Positions 49,571 to 59,093 of a stretch of 64,000 nt of DNA are shown piece by piece; within the stretch, counting starts at the first letter, position 1; each line of letters begins with the position of its first letter. This DNA comes from Pontederia crassipes. Taxonomy: Eukaryota > Streptophyta > Magnoliopsida > Commelinales > Pontederiaceae. A model generated the notes under the pieces. That model was not told where the DNA came from, did not search any database, and was given only the letters and a program-made list of their open reading frames with translations. The DNA is taken from NCBI GenBank assembly GCA_030549335.1, contig CM060190.1, positions 63,316,118 through 63,380,117 of the forward strand, written 5' to 3'. A program made the translations under genes and the position numbers.

Positions 49571-50290
49571 CGAAATCTTTGAATACACCGTCAGCTACAA
49601 ATGTTCGTCTTTCTGTTGCCTTCACACTAAAATTAGAAACAGAGAAGGAGTATATGTCTCGGGTTCCATATGCTAATGCAGTTGGAAGTCTGATGTATGT
49701 CATAATTTGCATAAGATCGGACATTGCTCATGTAGTCAGTGTTGTCAATAGGTTCATGAGCGATACAGGAAAAGAGCACTAGCAAGCAGTGAAGCGAATC
49801 TTTCGATATCTAAGAGGAACATTTGATATTGGCCTCATCTATAGAAGTGATAAAGAGTGTTTGGTTGCAGGATACCCAGATTCAGATTATGCTGAAGATG
49901 TTGATGGAAGACGATCTATAACAAACTATGTTTTCACTTTGAACAATTCAGTTATTAGTTGGAAGCCACACTTCAACCATCAATTATATTGTCCACCACA
50001 GAGACTTAATACATAACACTGATAGAAGCTGCCAAGGAAGACATTTGTTTAAAAGGCTTAGTTGGAGATCTCGGATTACATCAGGAGCATGTTATAATGC
50101 ACTGTGACAGTCTGAGTGCAATATGTTTAGCCAATGATCAAGTACATCATGAAAGAACCAAACACATTGATGTTAGATATCACTTCATCCACACTAAGAA
50201 GAGGATTAAGGTGAAAAAGATTGACACTGAAGACAATCTGATATGTTCACCAAATTTGTTCCTCGTGGCAAGTTCCAGCATTGCTTGACC
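49570..50290 (+). pseudogene. Copia RNase H region
   Basis: It shows YMSRVPYANAVGSLMYV, then GYPDSDYAEDVDGRRSITNY, then MHCDSLSAICLANDQVHHER and KHIDVRYHFI, the C-terminal block of TNT1-like elements. Stops and frameshifts at about 49782 and 49990-50090 break it. Confidence 0.85.
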
Positions 50291-50391
50291 TTGCTTAACA
50301 TCAATACTTGTTAATAGTCCCGAGGTGGGACTGGAGACGGCGTGACATGATTTTGCGTGCTCTGAAGATTATTCAAGTCAAGGTGAAAATT

Positions 50392-50730
50392 TATTAATAA
50401 TACCTTGAATCTGAACTCAGTTGGTCCTCCTATATTGTTAGACGCTTCAGCAAAATTCTCCTACAGGGTCTCGCTTTATCACGAGATAGGTGTTTTTTTT
50501 TGGAGATTAATTCAGAGTCCCAATCGATCTGTAATTCCTATTATTTGTTAAAGGAAGTGTCTATATAAACTCCCTAGGAGTCCATATAGAGACTCATCAT
50601 TGTAATCATCATTATCTCATAACAAAGAGAACCATCGCTTCTCGAGGACGTAACCCGATTTAGGATAAACCTCGTAAATCTCCGTGTTCTTCTGTGTTTG
50701 TGCGATCCCTTTCTCCCTCTTTTCGTAACA
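50392..50730 (+). repeat. 3' LTR of the copia element
   Basis: About 339 bp, preceded by a purine-rich GTCAAGGTGAAAATT that would be the polypurine tract. Confidence 0.9.
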
Positions 50731-50735
50731 TAAGA

Positions 50736-52302
50736 CTCTAGACATAAGTATATTAGTTTATTTTAAACTTTTACTTTTCTATTATTTTATTTTCTGCAAC
50801 ACTTTTTACTTGCAACCTTGTTAACTAAGATTAATTCTTCGTGTGATTGACTAACATTATACTCTTACACTTTATTATTTGAACCAGTGGTGTACTTGTT
50901 AACATTATATTATTACCAATTATCGCATCACTATCCCATCGATTTTCTTCTAGTTTTTTTTACAATGTAGTCATTATTATATTTTGTTAAAAGTAAAAAT
51001 ATGAAATAAATTTTGGATCACTCAATTAGGGACTAGTAGCATTGGATATGAGACTTCTCCCAATGGTATAAGAAAAAGATATATGTTTTCTCATTTTGAA
51101 TCACATATAAAAAAAGTATTTTATTTAAATATGCTTTCATTTTAGAATTATTTAAAATTCAAATATTGAAAATTGGTTCAATTTTTAAAAATATATAAAA
51201 TGAATTTTGGATCGCTCAGTTAGAGGTAGGCACTGTTCAAAATTATACGAATGGCTCGATCTCATCCACATTTTTTAAGAATATTTTTTACTCGAAATAT
51301 ATTTGGGTTGGGATCAAATCTGATTGTATAAAAATTAACCTATTATAAATGTGGACTAGATTTTAATTTATGACCCAATTACTTATTATTGCATATAAAT
51401 ATATTATAATATATTAAGTATTCATTAATGATATATTATAGTATAAGTATATGATGTATAAAATGATCGTATTCACAAAAAAATAATAAAACAAGGCTTA
51501 AAATTAATCATAAATATTAATTATATTTTTATTTTATTGTTATATAAAAGTTAAATTAAATTAGAATAATCAGATCATCTCAGCTTAATCTAATTAATTT
51601 CGAATGATCTAATCTCAAACTCTATTGGGACGAATTCCGAAATCGACTCTAAACTGTTGAGACCTGGCCAAAATCGGATTGCAATCGTAATGGGCTCGAC
51701 CTAGTTTAGAACTGAATTTGCTCACCTCTTTCACTAGTTGTGTTAATGCAACTTGAATAATTAAAAATCATGCCAACATATTAGTAACCGGATTGGTCAG
51801 GGCCAATCAACCATTTGATTATAATTGGATTAGTTAAGATCAAGATAGTCAATATCGTAATCTTATCTAAGATCGAAAATGACCCATAAGATTGGAGGAT
51901 TGTAAGAACCTACTTATATATTAAAAAATAGTTTAATAGTGAAATTATGTAAAATAATATTTTTTAAAATAAACTTCTAATGGTTTAAATTATAACTAAA
52001 GTTAAGTTGAGTACTATCCTATTAACACTTCTTATAAATGCATATATATATATATATATATATCATTTTTATAATAATAATTTAATATGACAAAAAATGA
52101 TAACAATATGATGAATATGGTGTAGCATCATATAATAACTTTTGATATACATTTATAATAGACTTATTTTTTGCAGAAAATATTTTTAAAATTTTAATTA
52201 CAACCATCTGTTTTTTAATTTTATTTCTCCAAAAATCATATTGCACTTGGTGATTTTAAAAAAAATAAAAATTAATTGGATCGGTAGAATCGTAGGATCT
52301 TA
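50736..52302. other. AT-rich intergenic DNA
   Basis: There is no gene. A fragment at about 51026-51065 (CTCAATTAGGGACTAGTAGC, then GGATATGAGAC) resembles the promoter end of the SINE at 54109-54296. At 51841-51880, CAAGATAGTCAATATCGTAA is an approximate inverted match to 53785-53815, suggesting that the CACTA element at 52303 landed in an older short transposon. Confidence 0.4.
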
Positions 52303-52419
52303 CACTACAAGAAAATTGCTATTTTTCGACGGACAATTTCTGACGGATAGAAATACGTCACAATTTACGACGGATTTTGTGATGGAATTATTTCTAATGG
52401 ATTTTTCGACGGTTACAAT

Positions 52420-52830
52420 CGTCGAAAATGAAAATAATAGATTACGTAATTTATTATATTATTATTTTATTTTTTGACATTTAGGAACGTCGATATTTCC
52501 AACGGATATTAATCTATCGCAATTTTTGATAGATTTTCCGACAGTTACGACCGTCGGAAATGAAAATATAAATTATGTAATTTCTTATGTTATTATTTTA
52601 TTTTTCGACGATTAGGAACGTCGATATTTTCGACGGATATCCATCCGTCGTAATTTCCGATGAATTTTTTGACGATTATGACCATCGGAAATGAAAATAA
52701 TAAATTATGTAATTTGTTATATTATTATTTTATTTTTTGACGATTAGGAATGTCGATATTTCCGACGGATATCCATCCGTCGCAATTTTCGACGGATTTT
52801 CTGACGGTCATTGTTCGTCGAAAATAAAAA
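52420..52830. repeat. About 131-bp tandem repeats in the CACTA element
   Basis: Three copies are seen, with AGGAACGTCGATATTT-type anchors at 52483, 52614 and 52746 (periods 131 and 132). Each carries CGACGGATATCCATCCGTCG-like palindromes and an AT-rich ATTATTATTTTATTTTT spacer. Confidence 0.85.
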
Positions 52831-52945
52831 CAATAAATTATGATCGTCCGATGAAAGAGATAAAAATCCAAAATGCAAAGGTCATCTTATTCAAAATCCC
52901 AATTATCACATCTCTTCTCTCTCACTTCACACCTCGGAACACACT

Positions 52946-53047
52946 TTAACGCATGCAAGTCGGACGGGAAGTGGTGTTTCCAGTGGCGGATGGGTGAGTA
53001 ACGCGTAAGAACCTGCTCTTGGGAGTGGAACAACAACTGGAAATAGT
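52946..53047 (+). pseudogene. Plastid 16S rRNA fragment inside the CACTA element
   Basis: About 102 bp match the 5' part of plant chloroplast 16S rRNA, including GCATGCAAGTCGGACGGGAA, GTGGTGTTTCCAGTGGCGGA, GGGTGAGTAACGCGTAAGAA and CAACAACTGGAAAT. A few substitutions (for example TGCTCTTGGGAGTGG for the usual TGCCCTTGGGAGGGG) show it is a worn nuclear copy. Both sides return at once to transposon sequence. It is too short to function as rRNA. Confidence 0.85.
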
Positions 53048-54108
53048 CAGCGTCTCTCTCTCTCTTTCTCTCCGGCCCGGACCGCCTGGCGGCCGGATCA
53101 GCCACCGGGCATTCGGATTCGGCCCCTAGCGGTCAGATCGGCCGCCTGGTGGCCGAATCCGACCCCCAGCAGCCAGATCGGCCTCCAGGCGTTCGGATCC
53201 GACGTCCAACGGCTGGATCCGGCCGCCTGACGAAGGATCTGACATTGGCCGACAAGCGGCTGGATCCGGCCGCTTGATCGCTGGCGGTCGGATCTCGGTC
53301 GTTGGCCGCTTGGCAGCCGCTAATTTTTTTATATTATAAAAATTCTTTGCGACAGTTTTGACTATCGAAACTTCGGCGGTCGCCCGATGAGCGTCGAGAT
53401 TTTCGGCGGTAGCAACCGCCGATATTTACGGCGGTCATGACCGCCGAAGTTTTCGACGGTTTCGTCGACCGTCGCAAATATCGACGGTCGTGACCGTCGA
53501 ATTTTCGACGATTTCGTCGACCACCGCAAATATCAGCGGTCACGATCATCGAAAATCCGTTGAAATTTTTAGCGATTCTTTCCCAATCGTCGAAAATTGA
53601 TTTGTAACGACCATTTTTCGGACGTCCCGATTCTGTTAAAAAAATCATCAAAAATGATGTTTCCGATGATTATTGGAGAAATTACAGACGGACGAATCCG
53701 TCTGTAATCCCCAGTTTTCTTGTAGTGTTAGAGATTCTAAGATTTTGCTATTATGAACTTGAGATCGAGATAACATATTACAGGTAGGATCAAGATCGCA
53801 ATTTTGATAATCTTGTTTATGACAATAGTCAAGTCCAAATTTGCTAACATCATTATCTTAGCAAGATTAAAAATTGTAAGATCAAATCGACAATTATATG
53901 ATCATACATATTAATAAAATAAGATATTTGAATGTTAAACTTTTGTAAAACAAATTTTTCATTGTCAACTTTTAAATTTCATGTCATAATTCAATCAAGT
54001 TAGAAGGTAAAAAATAATGAGAAAATACATTGAATTTAATGTAAATAGATTTTGTTATCATGAATATAAAATTATACATTATTTTATTAGCCATAAAATA
54101 TTCAAGTT

Positions 54109-54296
54109 TTCTCAATTGATAGAGTCCTCAGCATTCGTTGGGTGCTAGCAGCATTAGGTTCGAGTCTTAGAGTCGACATGTTAGTTAGAAAATAAATCAC
54201 TATTGTTCTATCTTTCCGGATCCGGAGTAGTTCAGTGCTAGTAGTTTCGAATATCGAAAACCTCCTGTAGACCCGGGACGACATAAAAAAGTCTAA
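54109..54296 (+). mobile_element. tRNA-derived SINE candidate
   Basis: The front end looks like a tRNA promoter: TCTCAATTGATAGAGTC (box A position) and GGTTCGAGTCT at 54157-54167 (box B). The body is followed by a run of A. Parts of the body recur at 28990-29130 and possibly 51026-51065, supporting a dispersed family transcribed by RNA polymerase III. Confidence 0.55.
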
Positions 54297-54880
54297 TATA
54301 TTAGTGTTTGTGAGTTTCTTTTAGTCTAATATATCATTGGCGATGTTGAGTCATGTTCTTAATTTTTCGATTGAGTTTTATTTCATTACTTGAGGCCCAA
54401 TTTGTATTCATTTGATTAGACTTCTAAACCATGAACTAATCCCTAAATAGTTACGTTAATTTGTTTCTGAATTCGTATTCATTTTTTTATTCAGTGAAAC
54501 TTTATGTTTTGATTAAAAGAAAGTCTATATTTACACAAGTACTGAGAAATGAGCTAGACTCAAATATGAAATTGCATGAGAAAGTATAGACGATCAGTTT
54601 GTCTCTTCAGTATCGAAAGTTTTGCCCAAAAAAAACATGCATAAAAACAAACACGAGCCTTACAAAAATCATGTTCCTTAAATTACTGATAGAACATTAT
54701 TTAGATTCAATATGATGAGTTAATTATGGATATCACAAAAAATAGATACTTCATGTGATCATATTAATGTAGAAGTGATTATGGACACCGAATATAAAAT
54801 GAATGATAGCATACAACATTAATGTTTGTGCATATTTAACACATAACATATTTGTGTTGCATATATTATATGCATGATAG

Positions 54881-54887
<7 letters not shown>

Positions 54888-54945
<58 letters not shown>
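54888..54945. repeat. (AT)n microsatellite
   Basis: About 29 perfect AT units. Confidence 0.95.
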
Positions 54946-54948
<3 letters not shown>

Positions 54949-55963
54949 CATAACTAATAATGTTAATTAGTTATATTATGCTACATATTGAGAACCTACT
55001 TTCTTAAAAATTCTAAACAAAAGCTAATTAACTTATGAAATTATTTATTTACAATATGAAATTCTAAATTAATTTAAAATGACACCAAAATGAATTATAA
55101 TTTTGGATATAGTTAAGCTACTAATTACTATCATAAGCTTGTATTATTACAAGTGTGATAATTACATGTAGTAATGTTTATTCATTTATTAAATAAAATC
55201 GAGAAATTATATGTGTAGTAAAATTGTACTAATATAAGCATTTTTATTGTACTTGAAAATTTGTAAATAAGGTTAAGTTTAAAAGACATTGTCAAAGGTT
55301 TATCGATGTTGTAAAAGATACAAATTTTTCTTAAATCAAATAGCACTTCATTCCATTTTTTTCATCATTCGAATAGCAATTTAACAACGAAATATAAGAG
55401 ATAAATAAATCATTTAAAATATTGTTTTCATTTTTTAATCATTTTAGATGCACCATAAACAATGAATAATTAATTCATATTTTTTTCAAAATTAGTGTGT
55501 AAACTTCAAATGAATGTACGCTAATATATCCCACATAGATAATATTACTACAAAAAATATTAAAAATATAAGTTATAATTTCTTATATTAATATCCTCCA
55601 ACTAAAAAGCTGTTGAAGTCCATCCATATCTCGTAACAGAATTTGTTATGATCCGCCTAAGTTTCTTAGGGAAGGCATGCCAACAATAGCAATAAACAAA
55701 AAACGATGCCCAACTTCTAAAACCTAAAGACAAAGGCCGAGTTGAACCCTGATCTTTGATATACAAACATCTAATGTGTAACTCTAAGCTTTATCATTCT
55801 TCTATTGCATGATTCGAAATAGGTCAATAGGAGGGAGCAAAGGTAAAACATTAGATTGGATCGAGAATAAAAGTTTTAATAATTGAGAATTGTCATTGTA
55901 GGATTGTAATAATAAAGATTAATGAAAGATCAAGTAATTTAATTGAAAGCAAAACATTAAGAG

Positions 55964-56341
55964 TAAGGTTATCAAGATCTCAATTTAGATCTTAAATATC
56001 TTACTACTCCTAATGGATCTCGATTTTATCTTCAGGATTTTATGTGTAAGATCTTAATTTTATCCGATCTCATAGATTAATATAACTATTTAAATATTCA
56101 TAAAACTATATGGCAATAATAATTGATTTATATGAAGTTTAATATATATATTTTTTTCATTTTTAGTATGTTTTGACGTAATTTTACTTAAGAATCAATA
56201 AAAGTATGACTAAGTGAAATATAATTTATGATTTAAATATGATAAAGTAATAAAAAAATATTTATTATTTTTAAAAATATATGTTATTAATATGTAAGAT
56301 AATTTTTGATCTTATGTAAGATCTCGATCTTAACTACTTTG
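55964..56341. mobile_element. Short MITE (hAT- or Mutator-like), about 378 bp
   Basis: The inverted ends are TAAGGTTATCAAG and, on the other strand, CAAAGTAGTTAAG, each followed by AGATCTTA-type blocks. An 8-9 bp target duplication attaagag(t) is at 55956-55964 and 56342-56350. The AT-rich core has no coding. Similar ends occur near 42942 and around 51841/53815. Confidence 0.65.
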
Positions 56342-56350
56342 ATTAAGAGT

Positions 56351-57517
56351 GCTCTTTTACATTATATTTTTCACCATAACAATGACGTCCATCATCCCTA
56401 ATATACACATTTGTCATGCATTGATTCTCATCGACTTATGACATACTATAATATTATTTTACATGGCACATCATATAAAAGTGAAGAGTTCATCCGATAT
56501 AAAGTAAAATAAATAAATAAATATGCATGAAATTTGTTGTTAATGAAAAAGAATTAATATTGAAGAAATAATCATTCATATAGAAAAAGCACCAACATGA
56601 TAATGATTAAACAAATATACGATATCGACCATTGCCAAATATTTATTTTATTATTATCATCACTTTATTATTATGTTGTTGCCCTCAGTGTACTGTAAAT
56701 ATCTTATTGACTCTTCATGTAATGATTTATGGTCATCAAACTTTTCTTATATGATAATGTTGGTTCATGTTAAAGTTATGTAACCATATTCTTAATAGAA
56801 TTTATAATTCGCATAAGGACTGTTTTTCATGTATTGATCTTGATTGCCTTTCATGTATTGATCTTTTCATGTGCTTAGTATCACCTTATGTTGGTTGATG
56901 ATGTGTGTAGTGATGTGTTTGGATTGTTGTTGCACATAACTAGAGTATTTATATTATTATTAAGTTGTGTTTTTATTTTAAAGTATGAATTGTAATAAAT
57001 CATCAAACTTGGGATTCGTTATGAGCCAAATAATACATATGAGTTTAAGTTATCATATTTTATGAGCTAAACAATACATATGAGTTTAGAAGCACTTCTA
57101 GCAATAGTCCTAGGTTCTTACTGACTTGTTTCCTATACATCACATATGAATTTTGCTACATTATGAAGGTATTCAATTTGGTGATTCTAGTCATGTTATT
57201 TTAATCAATTTGTTTTGATGTGCCATCATTTTTTTTCTTTATTTTCTATGTTTCCTAAAAATTCAGACGCATCTGGTGTAGTGCACTTTTGAAAAGTAAA
57301 AGTGCCAAATGACCTACATAAAATTTATGCTTCGCGGGATCCTTTGATTGCGAAATAAATAGTAAAGTATCATGTTATTTTTAAAATATAATCAAACATG
57401 ATGTCCCATCAAAAGTACTTAACATGGTTCATAATTTTTCATCACTAAAAAATAGGTGAAATGATATCTTCCTTTAACAGAAAGACACTTTTAACTATTA
57501 AAATTAGAATATAATAG
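56351..57517. other. AT-rich intergenic DNA
   Basis: I see nothing assignable; the stretch is AT-rich with no gene-like open frame. Confidence 0.4.
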
Positions 57518-57549
57518 GTGTCCCCCCATCTGAAATGGGGGACACCCGT
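57518..57549. repeat. Hairpin-forming inverted repeat
   Basis: GGTGTCCCCCCAT and ATGGGGGACACC flank a 4-base loop, giving an almost perfect 12-bp stem in otherwise AT-rich DNA. It lies at the left edge of the GC-rich block and may mark an element end. Confidence 0.75.
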
Positions 57550-57689
57550 TTCAAGGCGCTCGTCTGATCCGGATCGGATGGGTGCCGATAAAAAAATGGA
57601 GTTTTAAAAGATGAACTGAACATGGGCACTCGGTTCATGCAAAAAAAAAAACTAGTTTTTCGTGGCACTCGATTCAGCGGATGGAGGGC

Positions 57690-58415
57690 GAGTACAAAAA
57701 CTCGGGATAAAAATATTTTACCCCTTTTACGATGCTCTCGTTCTCTCTCTCAACTCTCTCGCTCTCTCACTCTCCCTCTCTCTATCTCTCTTTAGATCCG
57801 CCGCACGTCCGAGATCCGCTGCAGTCGTCGTCATCTCCGCCGCACGCCTGAGTTCCGCCGCGCCGTCGGAGCCCAGTTCTGCACGAGAGTGATCGTCGGC
57901 CACATCGTCCGACCAGATCTGACACCTCGCCCACATCGTCTGCCCAGATCCACACGGAGATGATGAGATCTGAGCTGACGAGACCACGTTTGTCCAGATC
58001 CGTCCGTCGCCGACCCCGCTCTCTCTCCACGCGCAGCGGATGGCTGCAGAGACAATTGTTCTCTCCTCGCGCGGTGCGACGGATGATTCCCCCTACGCAG
58101 CGGCGACCTCCGCGATGACCTAGTGCATCAGATCTCGCCCTTCGCTGACCGCTGATCAGATCTACACGTGAAGAGGGTCAGATCCAACTGTCGGCGAGCA
58201 GATCCGCGCGGTCTTGACATCGAGCACCCCGTCGAGCGCCGCCGACCTCCTATCACTTCCGTCGTGGTGATGTCACCTCTGCGATGACCTCCCACTGCAG
58301 CCATCGAGCTCGCCTGCCTCACCACCACCATTGCCGTCGAGTCTGCCCGCCGCTGCCGAGCTCGCGCACCGCCAACGCGACGACCTCCCGCGACCCCGCA
58401 CCACCGCCGACCCCG
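57690..58415 (+). other. GC-rich promoter/exon-like block, left arm of an inverted duplication
   Basis: A CT-rich leader-like stretch (57727-57792) is followed by GC-rich, CGCCG-type sequence with many GATCC/GATCT motifs and no long credible open frame. Bases 58009-58129 match 63541-63665 in inverted orientation. The block is interrupted at 58415 by the LTR element and seems to continue at 62733-62822, ending CTCTAG|GTTAAT, which looks like an exon edge before an AT-rich intron. I do not recognise a protein. Confidence 0.45.
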
Positions 58416-59079
58416 TGTCACAGGGCATTTTCCCGTGACACGAAGCGTGAAGCCTCGCGGCACCAGTACCGCTCAATTTATAGCTCTCGACCGCTCAGCG
58501 CCGAAACCATGGAACACATGCAGCCACCCCGCACTGCGTAATATTGCGGAGTACCAAGTTATCCGTCCTTAGGGCATTATCTTGTAAGGCCGTCCTTATG
58601 AATGGCCAAGTAGATGACGTTCCCGTAGGGTACGTCTTTTGCATCTTCAATATGTAATAAGACTCATATACCTACGGTATATTGGGAGGAGTTCACTAGT
58701 ACCTTCCGAGGCCCAATTGTATGTTATGTTTCATCATATTTAATACAAGTAAGCTTTCCTTTAATTCTAGTGTAATGGCCTTGAGCGTGGGGTGACAACC
58801 CACATCGATGTCCCTTCGTGGCGTCCCGTGATCCTTTAGTCGCCCCTTCGGACTTTAAGCGCCCAAGCGCCTGCATTGCCGCAACGCGCTAATGCCACGG
58901 TCTCATGACGAGTAGTCCAACACTCTAGTCATGTCCGTGATTGAATGCCTATAAGAGCGACTCTCGGCATAGTCGTCTCGACCATAAAACTTCCGTTGCA
59001 AACTCAAAATAGGCTTGGCTAGGTGCCTATCCGCTTAGTCGCCGCACGTGGTCTAGTGTTCGAGAATGATCCCGTGACA
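58416..59079 (+). repeat. 5' LTR of the non-autonomous element
   Basis: 664 bp, aligned with 62066-62732 and differing at several positions per 100. It carries a GTCCTTATGAATGGCCAAGT stretch and a GCATCTTCAATATGTAATAA stretch. Confidence 0.92.
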
Positions 59080-59081
59080 AG

Positions 59082-59093
59082 TGGTATCAGAAC
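59082..59093 (+). other. Primer-binding site
   Basis: TGGTATCAGAAC lies two bases after the LTR. It matches initiator tRNA-Met priming sites except at the last base pairs. Confidence 0.85.

Larger units (their letters stand above)
46090..50730 (+). mobile_element. Ty1/copia LTR retrotransposon (Tork/TNT1-like), decayed
   Basis: Short LTRs at 46090-46430 and 50392-50730 flank a 4-kb internal region. The target duplication is taaga at 46085-46089 and 50731-50735, exact. Domain order is Gag, protease, integrase, reverse transcriptase, RNase H, which is the copia order. The LTRs differ by roughly a tenth or more of positions by eye, and the coding region has many stops, so this is an old insertion. 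RNase H and RT motifs resemble the TNT1 group. Confidence 0.95.
52303..53727. mobile_element. CACTA DNA transposon, non-autonomous, 1425 bp
   Basis: The ends are CACTACAAGAAAA and TTTTCTTGTAGTG, perfect inverted CACTA termini, with the 3-bp target duplication tta (52300-52302 and 53728-53730). Subterminal regions are filled with CGACGG/CCGTCG in both orientations. No transposase is present, so it must be moved by a partner. The middle contains a plastid 16S rRNA fragment and a GC-rich repetitive block (53060-53330). It is probably the same family as 18131-28317. Confidence 0.92.
53731..55955. other. AT-rich intergenic DNA
   Basis: There is no gene. It holds the SINE at 54109-54296 and a long (AT)n run. 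The rest is AT-rich with short homopolymers. Confidence 0.4.

Noticed and set aside
52946..53047. Bacterial 16S rRNA contamination
   Set aside because: The piece is only about 100 bp, matches the plastid version, has worn positions and is embedded in a transposon with intact ends and target duplication.
54109..54170. A tRNA gene
   Set aside because: Only promoter-like boxes are visible; there is no full cloverleaf, and the body matches a dispersed repeat.
57662..58541. Overlapping GC-rich open frames on both strands
   Set aside because: Composition keeps several frames open at once, none recognisable; treated as a promoter/exon-like block instead.
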